Shown here: one piece after another, positions 44,213-53,101 of the stretch
How the letters are laid out: every line of letters begins with the position of its first letter
How positions within the stretch are numbered: position 1 is the first letter of the stretch
Source of the DNA: Gabonibacter massiliensis
GTDB lineage: Bacteria > Bacteroidota > Bacteroidia > Bacteroidales > Marinifilaceae
Direction of reading: 5' to 3'
Length of the DNA: 64,000 bases
NCBI GenBank assembly: GCA_001487125.1
Contig: LN913013.1
Coordinates: 558,001-622,000 of the forward strand
Notes under the pieces: generated by a model
Database searches by the model: none
What the model saw: only the letters and a program-made list of their open reading frames with translations
What the model was told of the DNA's origin: nothing
Program-made: the position numbers and the translations under genes

Positions 44213-46975
44213 TTATTGGTACATCTCTAATTTTTCTTTTAAATATTTTCCCGTGTAGGAATTCTGGCATTTGGACAACTCTTCGGGAGTTCCCTCGAAA
44301 ACCAAATAACCTCCCTCGTTACCTCCTTCGGGTCCTAAATCTATGATGTAATCGGCACATTTGATTACGTCCATATTGTGTTCTATGATTAAAACGGTGT
44401 GTCCTCGGTCAATCAAAGCATTTAAGGATTCCATCAATTTGTGGATATCGTGAAAATGTAAACCTGTCGTAGGTTCATCGAACACGAATAGGGTAGGGTC
44501 CGCGTTTTCCTGGCTTAAATGGTAAGCAAGTTTTACGCGCTGACTCTCTCCTCCGCTCAACGTACTGGAGGCTTGCCCCAGTTTTATATATCCCAGCCCC
44601 ACGTCTACCAGTTTTTGCAATTTGCTAACAATGCTCCGTTCACTGTGACTACTACCGGTACCGAAAAACTCGACCGCCTGATTGACCGTCATCTCCAGGA
44701 TATCGTATATATTTTTATCCTTGTATTTTACTTCCAGTATCTCCTCTCTGAAACGACGTCCTTTACAATGTTCACACTCCAGGTATACATCGGCCATGAA
44801 TTGCATCTCCACTTTTATAATACCTTCCCCCTGACACTCTTCACACCTTCCACCCGGGACATTGAAAGAGAAAAAAGCCGGTTTGAAACCATTCGTCTTG
44901 GATAGTTTTTCTTCCGCGAAAATTTTTCGTATATCGTCCCAGGCTTTAATGTAAGTTACCGGATTCGAGCGGGAAGATTTGCCGATAGGGTTCTGGTCAA
45001 TAAATTCGACACCGAAAATCCGGTCTAAGTCACCGGAAAGACGATTGAAACTTCCGGTTCTATCCGAATAATCCCCGTAGTATTTTTTCAAAGCGGGAAC
45101 CAGAATCGTTCTGATCAGGGTACTTTTTCCAGAACCGCTTACACCGGTTACCGCTGTCATGATGCCGAGAGGTATCCTTACGTCTATGTTTTTTAAGTTG
45201 TTTTCGGTCGCTCCTTTCAGTTCGATCCGATAGGGAGAAGTCCGACGATGATCCGGTACGGGAATGTATTTTTTGCCGGACAGATAATCTGCCGTCAGCG
45301 TATCTGCTTCCCGTATCTTATCTAAAGTTCCCTGGTATACGATTTCTCCTCCCAGTCTGCCTGCCAAGGGACCCACGTCGATAATCTCATCCGCCGCCAA
45401 CATAATATCTTCGTCGTGTTCAACGACAACCACGGTATTACCCAAATCTCTTAATCTTTTCAGAACCTGAATCAGACGATCCGTGTCTCTGGAATGTAAT
45501 CCGATACTGGGTTCATCCAATATGTACAAAGAACCCACTAAAGCCGACCCGAGAGAAGTGGCCAAATTGATACGTTGCGATTCTCCTCCGGAGAGGGAAG
45601 AAGAGAGACGATTCAAGGTCAAATATCCCAAGCCCACGTCCAACAGAAATTCAATTCGATTATGAATATCCGGAAGAACCCGATCGGCTATTTGTTGATC
45701 CGGCTCTGAAAGAGACAGTCGTTCAAAAAAATACTTCAGCTCCGAGATCGGCATATCGACCAAATCGGTGATGGCTTTATGTCCTACTTGCACGTAAGAA
45801 GCCTCTTTCTTCAAACGTGTTCCATGACAGACCGGGCATTTGGTCTTTCCGGTATAACGTGCAATCATCACCCGGTTCTGAATCTTGTATTTTTTGGATT
45901 CCAAATGTTCAAAAAAAGCATAAATTCCCATCGGACTGTTCCAAAGAAGCTCTTTTTCCGCTTTAGTCAATTCATAATAAGGCTTATGTACGGGAAAATT
46001 CGTATGATGAGCCTGACGAATGAAATAGTGCTTCCATTCGCTCATCTTCTCTCCGCGCCAACACATGACGGCATCGTCATACAGGCTCAATGATTTATTG
46101 GGGACAACGAGATCCTCGTCTATACCTAAAATTTTACCGTATCCCTCGCATTTGTTGCATGCCCCGATCGGGGAGTTAAAACTAAACATATTGACGGAGG
46201 GAATTTCAAAGGTTATACTGTCAGCCTCAAATCTGTTGGAAAAAGAACGAATCTCTCCGTCCAATTCGATGTAGCATACTCCTTGTCCTTCATATAAAGC
46301 CGTTTCAACGGAATCGTTAATCCGGGAGATGGTATCCTTCTCTTCATGCACGGTAACCCGATCGATAACCAAAAACAGGGGTACATCCGTTTTAACCTCT
46401 TCATTGCTCTCTAAAAAATCGGATATACGCGTAAATTCATGACCATACTTGATACGGCTAAACCCTTGATTCATCAAAAGTCCCAAACTCTCTTTCGTCA
46501 CCGAAACAGGCTTGGCCATAATGACGACGCTCTTATCCGCGTGCCCCTGAATAATATAATCACAAATATCGTCTACGCTATGCCGTTTTACCTCTTCACC
46601 GGAAACGGGAGAGATGGTTTTACCGATACGGGCATACAACAACTTGATGTAGTCGTATAATTCGGTAGAGGTACCTACCGTTGAACGCGGATTGGAAGTA
46701 TTTACCTTCTGTTCTATCGCCACTGCCGGGGGAATCCCCTTTATATAATCGCATTCCGGTTTATTCAGACGTCCCAAGAATTGACGGGCATAAGCGGATA
46801 GGCTCTCCACGTAACGACGTTGTCCTTCCGCGTACAGAGTATCAAAAGCCAAAGATGACTTACCGCTTCCTGATACACCGGTAATCACGATCAGCCGATT
46901 CAGTTTGATCTTCAGGTCGATGTTCTTCAGATTATGAACCCGTATACCCTTCAACTCAATATATTGTTCGCTCAT
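44213..46975 (-). CDS. uvrA: Excinuclease ABC subunit A
   Basis: DNA-damage recognition ATPase of nucleotide excision repair. 920 residues. Two ABC modules: Walker A 'GVSGSGKSS' at 33-41 and 'GVSGSGKST' near 635; signature 'LSGGESQR' twice. Zinc modules are present as CNKC...C/CPVCHG and CEECQG...CEHCKG pairs. pyrK and pyrD follow with little space, so the three may be co-transcribed. A -7 box lies at 46998-47005. Confidence 0.97.
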   Translation of the reverse strand: MSEQYIELKGIRVHNLKNIDLKIKLNRLIVITGVSGSGKSSLAFDTLYAEGQRRYVESLSAYARQFLGRLNKPECDYIKGIPPAVAIEQKVNTSNPRSTVGTSTELYDYIKLLYARIGKTISPVSGEEVKRHSVDDICDYIIQGHADKSVVIMAKPVSVTKESLGLLMNQGFSRIKYGHEFTRISDFLESNEEVKTDVPLFLVIDRVTVHEEKDTISRINDSVETALYEGQGVCYIELDGEIRSFSNRFEADSITFEIPSVNMFSFNSPIGACNKCEGYGKILGIDEDLVVPNKSLSLYDDAVMCWRGEKMSEWKHYFIRQAHHTNFPVHKPYYELTKAEKELLWNSPMGIYAFFEHLESKKYKIQNRVMIARYTGKTKCPVCHGTRLKKEASYVQVGHKAITDLVDMPISELKYFFERLSLSEPDQQIADRVLPDIHNRIEFLLDVGLGYLTLNRLSSSLSGGESQRINLATSLGSALVGSLYILDEPSIGLHSRDTDRLIQVLKRLRDLGNTVVVVEHDEDIMLAADEIIDVGPLAGRLGGEIVYQGTLDKIREADTLTADYLSGKKYIPVPDHRRTSPYRIELKGATENNLKNIDVRIPLGIMTAVTGVSGSGKSTLIRTILVPALKKYYGDYSDRTGSFNRLSGDLDRIFGVEFIDQNPIGKSSRSNPVTYIKAWDDIRKIFAEEKLSKTNGFKPAFFSFNVPGGRCEECQGEGIIKVEMQFMADVYLECEHCKGRRFREEILEVKYKDKNIYDILEMTVNQAVEFFGTGSSHSERSIVSKLQKLVDVGLGYIKLGQASSTLSGGESQRVKLAYHLSQENADPTLFVFDEPTTGLHFHDIHKLMESLNALIDRGHTVLIIEHNMDVIKCADYIIDLGPEGGNEGGYLVFEGTPEELSKCQNSYTGKYLKEKLEMYQ

Positions 46976-46997
46976 AAAATCTATCCTCCAATTCTTG

Positions 46998-47005
46998 CAA
47001 AGATA
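46998..47005 (-). promoter_or_regulatory. -7 box of uvrA
   Basis: TATCTTTG on the minus strand, 23 bases before the uvrA ATG, with GGAGG at 46983-46988 on the same strand as a possible ribosome binding site. Confidence 0.5.
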
Positions 47006-47054
47006 AGATTTTCACTTCATTTTCTATTTACATGAATGTGAAATGTACATAAAA

Positions 47055-47078
47055 AAAAGCACCTTTACGGGTGCTTTT
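47055..47078 (-). terminator. Terminator of the rpsF-rpsR-rplI operon
   Basis: 9-bp arms at 47070-47078 and 47055-47063 with a 6-base loop; on the minus strand it runs into TTTT. It lies 55 bases past the rplI stop. Confidence 0.8.
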
Positions 47079-47132
47079 CGTTTGGAATATGTTTGGAAAT
47101 ACGTTTAAGTCTTGTTTATGACTTGTTTTTAA

Positions 47133-47573
47133 TTATTCTGAAACTACTTCGAATTCTACATCGACTTTCACTTCCCTGTGAAGTTTGATGATTGCGCTGT
47201 AAGTTCCAATCTCTTTCACATCTTTCAGCATGATCTTCTTTCTGTCGATATCGAATCCTTTCTCTTTCAGACATTCAGAAATCATGATGCTGTTAACGGA
47301 ACCGAAAATCTTACCGGTAGAACTGGTTTTAGCTCCGACAGTAAGTTTTACTTCAGCCAATTTTGCTGCAAGTTCCTCAGCTTCAGCTCTCAATTTTGCT
47401 TCTTTGTGAGCTCTTTGTTTCAAATTCTCAGCAACTACTTTTTTTGCTGACTCTGTTGCTAAAATAGCATAACCTTGGGGAATAAGGTAGTTACGACCGT
47501 AACCTTGTTTAACATTTACAATGTCATCCTTATGACCTAAGTTCGCTATGTCTGTCAATAGTATAATCTCCAT
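47133..47573 (-). CDS. rplI: Ribosomal protein bL9
   Basis: 146 residues. N-terminal domain starts 'MEIILLTDIANLGHKDDIVNV' in family style (GHKDDIV near 13-19) with 'GYGRNYLIPQGYA'; a long connecting helix and the C-terminal domain ('GKIFGSVNS') follow. Last gene of the small ribosomal operon. Confidence 0.97.
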   Translation of the reverse strand: MEIILLTDIANLGHKDDIVNVKQGYGRNYLIPQGYAILATESAKKVVAENLKQRAHKEAKLRAEAEELAAKLAEVKLTVGAKTSSTGKIFGSVNSIMISECLKEKGFDIDRKKIMLKDVKEIGTYSAIIKLHREVKVDVEFEVVSE

Positions 47574-47594
47574 TTGTGTCCTCCTTCCTTAAAA

Positions 47595-47864
47595 TTATTT
47601 CATCAAGTCGGTTAAGTAGGGCAACAAAGCAAGGTGTCTTGCTCTTTTCACGGCGGTTGCTACTTTCTTCTGGAATTTCACAGAAGTTCCGGTAATTCTT
47701 CTGGGAAGAATTTTCCCTTGCTCGTTCAAGAATTTCTTCAAAAATTCAGGATCTTTGTAATCGATGAATTTGATTCTTGCTTTTTTGAACCGACAGTACT
47801 TTTTCTTTTTGACTTCAACCGTAGGAGGGGTCAAATATCTAATTTCGCTTTCGTTCTGTGCCAT
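47595..47864 (-). CDS. rpsR: Ribosomal protein bS18
   Basis: 89 residues with '[10 protein letters not shown]', '[13 protein letters not shown]' and '[25 protein letters not shown]', all family signatures. It binds S6 in the 30S platform; rpsF starts the operon 3 bases upstream. Confidence 0.97.
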   Translation of the reverse strand: MAQNESEIRYLTPPTVEVKKKKYCRFKKARIKFIDYKDPEFLKKFLNEQGKILPRRITGTSVKFQKKVATAVKRARHLALLPYLTDLMK

Positions 47865-47867
47865 GGC

Positions 47868-48218
47868 TTATTTCTCCTCTTGTTTTACTTGATTTTTAGC
47901 TCTTCTTTTTAACGCATACTCGTAAGCATACTTGTCTAATCTAAAGGTCAGAAAACGGATCACTTTCTCATCGCGTCTGTAAGCGGTCTCTAATTTGTCC
48001 ACTAAAGTACCTTCAGCCTCGAATTGAAGCAAGTGATAAAAACCTGTAGTTTTCTTTTGGATAGGATAAGCCAGCTTGCGCAGTCCCCAAGCCTCTTCAT
48101 GCTCGATATTACCTCCATTCTGGGTAATAACGTTTTTGAATTTTTCTACCGCTTCCTTTACCTGTATTTCAGATAAAACGGGAGTTGTGATGAAAACGGT
48201 TTCGTAATGATTCAACAT
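47868..48218 (-). CDS. rpsF: Ribosomal protein bS6
   Basis: 116 residues, ferredoxin-like fold: '[14 protein letters not shown]' at the start, '[26 protein letters not shown]' middle (key residues W and KLAYPI). First gene of rpsF-rpsR-rplI. Unlike many bacteria there is no ssb or priB between S6 and S18, as is usual in Bacteroidetes. S6-S18 often autoregulate by binding the leader; I see no clear leader fold. Confidence 0.97.
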   Translation of the reverse strand: MLNHYETVFITTPVLSEIQVKEAVEKFKNVITQNGGNIEHEEAWGLRKLAYPIQKKTTGFYHLLQFEAEGTLVDKLETAYRRDEKVIRFLTFRLDKYAYEYALKRRAKNQVKQEEK

Positions 48219-48268
48219 AACTGTTTGTTTATTAATAAATTAAATAATGAAAATTATTTTATCGCCCG

Positions 48269-48299
48269 CAAAGTTACTACTTTACTCCGAATTTGCAAA
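48269..48299 (-). promoter_or_regulatory. Promoter of rpsF-rpsR-rplI
   Basis: TAACTTTG (48269-48276, minus strand) with TTTG (48296-48299) 19 bases upstream; start codon 50 bases downstream. Confidence 0.65.
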
Positions 48300-48368
48300 G
48301 AAAGTAAGTATTTAATTTTGAGTTTTTTGCCATTTGTTTTATCCTCTCTGCTTGGACATCGTTCTTAA

Positions 48369-49397
48369 TTATCTCCAAATTTTCCTTCTATCCAATTCCC
48401 GGTGGTATTCCCGCGCATGAGCGTTATGCTGTCGCAATGTTCTGGAGAAATAATGGTAACCGGAAAAGTCGCTTTTGGCACAAAAATAGAGGTAATCATG
48501 TTTCTGATAATTCAACACGCCATCAATAACCTGAATAGAGGCCATTCGGATAGGACCGGGGGGTAGGCCGGCATACTTGTAAGTATTATAGGGAGAATCT
48601 ATTTCCAAATAGCGATCCAAAATCCGGGTAATCGTAAAATCTCCCAACACGAATTTAAGGGTCGGGCAAGCATCCAGCTTGATGCCCTTTTTCAACCGGT
48701 TCAGGTAAACCCCGGCGATGACGGGATACTCTTCCTTTTTTACGGTCTCTTCTTCAATAATCGAGGCCAATATGGTCACTTCAAGTGGAGAAAGTCCTAT
48801 CTCTTCCGCTTTTTTCTGACGCTGTTTATTCCAAAAACGCTGGTACTCCTTATACATTCTATTCAAAAAGTCAGTAGTTGAAATATTCCAATATATCTCG
48901 TAAGTATTGGGAATAAACATACCGATCACGGTTGCCGGGGAAAAACCGTATCGGATAGTCGTATCAGGATTACGAAGCCGAGAGAGTAATTCATCGGACG
49001 ATACGGCCAATTGAAGAGATACCGTTCCGGCAAATTCTTCTAACGTACGTATATTATTAAATGTCAGTTGTACCGGAGATTGATTTCCCGAACGTAACAT
49101 ATTGATCAATTCGTTATTGTTCATACCTTCTCTGATCCGGTAACGTCCGGATTTTGCTTTTGCTTTTTTCAACCGGGCAACCTGCAGCAGGGTAGAGGGA
49201 TGTTTGACATATCCCCGGCTTCGCAAGGTGTCCAGCACCTCCGTTATCGAACCGGAGCTTCGAACATAAATGATTCCGTCGTCTTTTACCGTAATATTCG
49301 GATAAAATACATAGTAATATCCGATTCCTGCTCCCATTAATCCCGCAAGACACAAGGCCGCAAAGAGTATGATAATTCTTTTCGTTGCTTTAATCAT
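48369..49397 (-). CDS. mltG: Endolytic murein transglycosylase MltG (YceG-like)
   Basis: Cuts nascent glycan strands and sets their length. 342 residues, one N-terminal membrane helix (about 8-30), a LysM-like subdomain (45-100) and the YceG core with 'ILASIIEEETVKKEEYPVIAGVYLNR' region (catalytic Glu in the EEE cluster near 218), 'LDACPTLKFVLGD' and 'SPYNTYKYAGLPPGPI'. Last gene of the SDR-DUF3078-NdpA-mltG unit, 6 bases after the previous one. Confidence 0.95.
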   Translation of the reverse strand: MIKATKRIIILFAALCLAGLMGAGIGYYYVFYPNITVKDDGIIYVRSSGSITEVLDTLRSRGYVKHPSTLLQVARLKKAKAKSGRYRIREGMNNNELINMLRSGNQSPVQLTFNNIRTLEEFAGTVSLQLAVSSDELLSRLRNPDTTIRYGFSPATVIGMFIPNTYEIYWNISTTDFLNRMYKEYQRFWNKQRQKKAEEIGLSPLEVTILASIIEEETVKKEEYPVIAGVYLNRLKKGIKLDACPTLKFVLGDFTITRILDRYLEIDSPYNTYKYAGLPPGPIRMASIQVIDGVLNYQKHDYLYFCAKSDFSGYHYFSRTLRQHNAHAREYHRELDRRKIWR

Positions 49398-49403
49398 GGA
49401 GGT

Positions 49404-50450
49404 TCAATTTTCTTCCCGGAAAAATAATTTATAATAATTCATATCTTTGGCCGAATCGTATCCTTTCTCGATGTATTTTTTTTGGCCGTGAATGTAAACA
49501 TGAAAATTCTTATCCAATTTTAAAACGTGTTTAAAATAACGTTTTTCATCTTTTACGGCGCTATCCGACACGTCGAAAGAGTCCTTCAAGGCTATTTCAT
49601 TTTTCTCCTCGTAGAAATTTTTAAAATCTTCAAACGCGCGAATGACTTGCGGATCCATGACAATCTCTTCTTTAAATCGATCTTCATCAAAAGTGTCTGC
49701 TTTTTTGAAATAATCGATGGATCTATTCAACATATCGATCTGATCGGCTTTAGGAATATCGTTTTCCTGATTATAAACCTCTTGTACGAAATCTTTACAT
49801 AACTTCAAGTAATTGGAAGTCTGAAAATAGTCATCCTCCTGCTGTTCCAGTCCCAAAAAATCAGTTGTCCAATATACCGCTTCCGTATGATTAGTTTTAT
49901 CCAAAACAGTAACCCGATAGCCGCTCTCCTCGTTCATGTTAAATATCAGACAAGCCTTATCTAACTTTTTAATGTTAATACCGGACTCACTGGTCAGTTG
50001 ATAACTATTTTGATTAACAATGATTTTCAAAAAAGTATCTTTATTTTCCGATTTAAAAATACCGATCGCATCGCAAGTTCCGTCTTCCAATAAACAGTTT
50101 TTAAAATGCACCAAATAGAGTTCTCCGGATTTGATATTCGGATGGTTGGATTGTTCGAACAAATGCCGGGCGATGTCGATGGATGCCTTATAGAAAGAGG
50201 CAGGGTCCTCGAACACGGAACGTATCGCCGCGTACACGGGATTGCGGGAAAGTTCTCCCTCGTAAGCGGAAAAACGATAAAAGGCATCTCTTTTAAAAGG
50301 AGTCAGAAAATAAGTTTTCAGCAGATTATGAACTTCCTGTTCGTCCGGAACAAAATTAGATTCGGAAAACCGGATGTCTCCTTCTTCATACTTATTTCCT
50401 ATATCGTGAATAACGATATTACCAATTTCACAATTTTCAAAATTCATCAT
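49404..50450 (-). CDS. Nucleoid-associated protein, NdpA/YejK family
   Basis: 348 residues. PF04245-type protein: 'NIVIHDIGNKYEEGDIRFSES' start, 'SGELYLVHFKNCLLED' and 'AIGIFKSENKDTFLKI' (near 128), matching the conserved core of the family, known as E. coli NdpA/YejK, which binds the nucleoid. It lies between a beta-barrel gene and mltG, spaced 4 and 6 bases, so co-transcription is certain but the mixed content gives no functional hint. Double ATG at the start (50450 and 50447). Confidence 0.85.
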   Translation of the reverse strand: MMNFENCEIGNIVIHDIGNKYEEGDIRFSESNFVPDEQEVHNLLKTYFLTPFKRDAFYRFSAYEGELSRNPVYAAIRSVFEDPASFYKASIDIARHLFEQSNHPNIKSGELYLVHFKNCLLEDGTCDAIGIFKSENKDTFLKIIVNQNSYQLTSESGINIKKLDKACLIFNMNEESGYRVTVLDKTNHTEAVYWTTDFLGLEQQEDDYFQTSNYLKLCKDFVQEVYNQENDIPKADQIDMLNRSIDYFKKADTFDEDRFKEEIVMDPQVIRAFEDFKNFYEEKNEIALKDSFDVSDSAVKDEKRYFKHVLKLDKNFHVYIHGQKKYIEKGYDSAKDMNYYKLFFREEN

Positions 50451-50454
50451 AAGA

Positions 50455-52050
50455 TTAAAATCTAAAATATATACCGAGATTCAGCGTCTCTTTGAACTGT
50501 ATTTTTTTCGAATAATTTTGATCGTATATGGCATTCATATAAACGGATGTCTTCATAAAATAATTTATTTTGAAATCGAGACTCAAACGCCAATCAACGG
50601 TTATGTATTCCGGTTTCTCATAATAACTGGAAAAAATAATCAACCGGTTATCTATTTTCAAAAACTTAAAAAATTCATGCTCATTCCTTAATTCCACTTT
50701 GGCTCCGGCATCACTCCTGTACCTTTTTCCCTTTTCGACACCGTAACGTGTCGGATCAACTCTGGCCGTATCCCGAACATAGATCCATTGTCCGGCAATA
50801 GGCGAGAGGTAAAGAGAGATATTGTTTTTAGGTTTATAATCAAGACCTAAGGAGATGGTGAAGTAACCCGGAGAGAGAAAATTAGCGATAATTTGGTCGT
50901 TTTTAGGATAATTGTGAGTCCTGAACAGTACCGTATTCATATCGAACTGAGCCGCGTAATTCCAGTGTTTAAAAGCTTTTACTCCTAATTTGGATAATAC
51001 TTCAAATTTATCTTCGTTTTTACTTAATTCTTCCTTTCCGCTCTTTAGCGCCCCTAATCTATACCGGAATGCATTCTCCCAGGATAAACTGTTCTTCTTG
51101 TAATTTAAAAAATACTTCAAATCGGAAAGAATAGAAAGTGAATTTTCACCCCCAGAAGCCCAACTGTCACTAAAATATCCTTGTCCGAATGCGAAACTGA
51201 TATCCCAGTAATACCGCCAGTAGTTTCTTTTTATCGGAAGTGGTGTCAGGGGTTTTAATTTTAAATAGGCCGAGTCCTGTATCTTCAAGCTGATATCTTT
51301 TGAAATTTTATCGGATTGACTGTACTTCTGATACATGTTTTCATCCACAAAAAACTTCACCCGATTTCCACGGGAAGAGACTCTTAACCAGGATCCCACG
51401 GAATCTCCCGCGACGCTTTTGGTCGAAAAATAGTAGTAATAGGTTTTTCCTCTATTCAACCAAACCTGATTGGGTTTATCCGAAGCGTTCAGTATGATTA
51501 GTGGAATGGAATCCCTGCTTTTTTCACGCATCCATTGATAATTCTCATCTTTTTCCATAAAAGTTAGAAGAGATTGCAAATCTTGATTCAAAAGTATATC
51601 GTAACGTGCCGAATCCATAGGATTTCTCTTACGGTATTCCAGGCTATCTTTTTTGATTCGTTCCCGTATTTGTTGAATGGCTTTTTCTTTTTCCTCAATG
51701 GTTTCGAAATAGGCCCGAAGATAATTTATCATGTATTTTATATGTTCATTTTCAGCGTATCCCCTCAACGTATTTATGGCTTGTTTCAACTCGTAATATT
51801 TTGATCTGTCTCGGGTAAGTTTTTCCAACGCGTAACGAACGGCGGGATTTTCTATATGTTCATTTTTTAATTGTGCCGATCGATAAACCAGATCGGGAAT
51901 ACGGGTAAAACGGAGTGAGTCCGTCCGACTGATTTTTAAAACAGTTATCGGAATGGGATAAGATTTCATGATTTTCAGTATTCCCTTTTCCTGAGCGAAA
52001 AGAGAAAAAGAGAGGAAATTCAGTATAAAAACAAATACATAAAATCTCAT
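50455..52050 (-). CDS. DUF3078 outer-membrane protein with extra N-terminal region
   Basis: 531 residues. Signal peptide ending LFAQE (about 20). Residues ~20-265 are a charged, helix-rich region plus a beta segment ('SWLRVSSRGNRVKFFVDE'), then ~268-531 is the DUF3078 barrel-like domain: 'WDISFAFGQGYFSDSWASGGE', 'NAFRYRLGALKS', and a C-terminus ending in Phe ('YFRF') as in outer membrane barrels. The family is Bacteroidetes-specific with no known role. Directly upstream are an SDR gene (10 bases) and downstream NdpA (4 bases). Confidence 0.85.
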   Translation of the reverse strand: MRFYVFVFILNFLSFSLFAQEKGILKIMKSYPIPITVLKISRTDSLRFTRIPDLVYRSAQLKNEHIENPAVRYALEKLTRDRSKYYELKQAINTLRGYAENEHIKYMINYLRAYFETIEEKEKAIQQIRERIKKDSLEYRKRNPMDSARYDILLNQDLQSLLTFMEKDENYQWMREKSRDSIPLIILNASDKPNQVWLNRGKTYYYYFSTKSVAGDSVGSWLRVSSRGNRVKFFVDENMYQKYSQSDKISKDISLKIQDSAYLKLKPLTPLPIKRNYWRYYWDISFAFGQGYFSDSWASGGENSLSILSDLKYFLNYKKNSLSWENAFRYRLGALKSGKEELSKNEDKFEVLSKLGVKAFKHWNYAAQFDMNTVLFRTHNYPKNDQIIANFLSPGYFTISLGLDYKPKNNISLYLSPIAGQWIYVRDTARVDPTRYGVEKGKRYRSDAGAKVELRNEHEFFKFLKIDNRLIIFSSYYEKPEYITVDWRLSLDFKINYFMKTSVYMNAIYDQNYSKKIQFKETLNLGIYFRF

Positions 52051-52060
52051 CGATTCACAA

Positions 52061-52870
52061 TTATTTAAAAGGAGAATCAGGTTCCTTGGCCATATGATTA
52101 TAAGCCAGTTTATCCAACAAGCTGGGCCACCATTTACTTAAGAATACGGATATTTTTCCCTCCACTAATGTCATAATAATTTCCCGTTTCCGTTTTCTTA
52201 TTCCTTTCACGATGATTGCAGCACACTCCTCTGCAGACATCATCTTACTTTCTTCCCGGGGACTTTCTCCTTGCTGGTTTCCATCTGCAACCAGTGCGGT
52301 TTTACGAATATTGGAAGCCGTAAAGCCGGGAGCTGCAACCAATACATGCAACCCTTTTTTCAAATTTTCTACCCTCAAGGTGTTCAAAAAACCTCTTACG
52401 GCGAATTTACTTGCAGCATACCCGGTTCTCCCCGGTAAACCTACAAAACCGGCCACAGAGATAATTCCGACCAAACTGCCCTTGGAATGAAGTAAATAGG
52501 GGATAGCATATCTTGAACAATAGACAGTTCCCCAAAAATTAACATCCATAACGCGCCGAATGACATCCACATCCAACTCGTCAAATAATGCCCTCATGGA
52601 AATCCCGGCATTATTGATTAAAATATCAATTTTCCCGAATTTCTGGACGGTTTGCTCGATCAAATGTTTACAATCGTCTTCACGGGTCACATCCGTTTGA
52701 ACCGCAAGAACCTCAATACCTTTATCGTTCAGCTCTTTTTCCATTTGCTGAAGTTCCGCCAAATTGCGGGCTGCCATTACGATTTTACTCCCGAATTTTG
52801 CAAATTCATATACTAACGCCTTACCGATTCCGGAAGAAGCTCCGGTAATGATTACCACTTTATTTCGCAT
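52061..52870 (-). CDS. SDR family oxidoreductase
   Basis: 269 residues. Rossmann motif 'ITGASSGIGKAL' at 7-18 (GxxxGxG), 'NNAGIS' near 85-90, catalytic Ser in 'GIISVAGFVG' and Tyr-x3-Lys in 'GYAASKF', so it is an active classical SDR. Substrate unknown. The C-terminal 'KRKREIIMTLVEGKISVFLSKWWP' region is amphipathic and fits those SDRs that act on membrane-associated lipids. First gene of a four-gene unit, with a -7 box at 52900-52907. Confidence 0.88.
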   Translation of the reverse strand: MRNKVVIITGASSGIGKALVYEFAKFGSKIVMAARNLAELQQMEKELNDKGIEVLAVQTDVTREDDCKHLIEQTVQKFGKIDILINNAGISMRALFDELDVDVIRRVMDVNFWGTVYCSRYAIPYLLHSKGSLVGIISVAGFVGLPGRTGYAASKFAVRGFLNTLRVENLKKGLHVLVAAPGFTASNIRKTALVADGNQQGESPREESKMMSAEECAAIIVKGIRKRKREIIMTLVEGKISVFLSKWWPSLLDKLAYNHMAKEPDSPFK

Positions 52871-52899
52871 GAGATAATTTTATTCATTACTTTGACTCA

Positions 52900-52907
52900 C
52901 AAAAATA
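52900..52907 (-). promoter_or_regulatory. -7 box of the SDR-DUF3078-NdpA-mltG operon
   Basis: TATTTTTG on the minus strand, 29 bases before the SDR ATG. The gap 52871-53101 otherwise contains only the terminator below. Confidence 0.4.
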
Positions 52908-53055
52908 AGAATAAAAAGTGGATTTGAAAAACAGATCGTTTATCGATAAAAATGAAAAATTGCCTCGTGGGAATTGCTTGTATAATTTGTCCTATAATTT
53001 ATATTATGTTAAGTAGGATATATAAAAAGAATTAAAATACCTTCTACCGCAATAA

Positions 53056-53086
53056 AAAAGACGAGACTTTTTGAATCTCGTCTTTT
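53056..53086 (-). terminator. Terminator of the gyrA-TPR unit
   Basis: 11-bp arms at 53076-53086 and 53056-53066 with a 9-base loop, followed on the minus strand by a T-rich run. Confidence 0.8.
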
Positions 53087-53101
53087 AGAAGAACCGGACT
53101 T

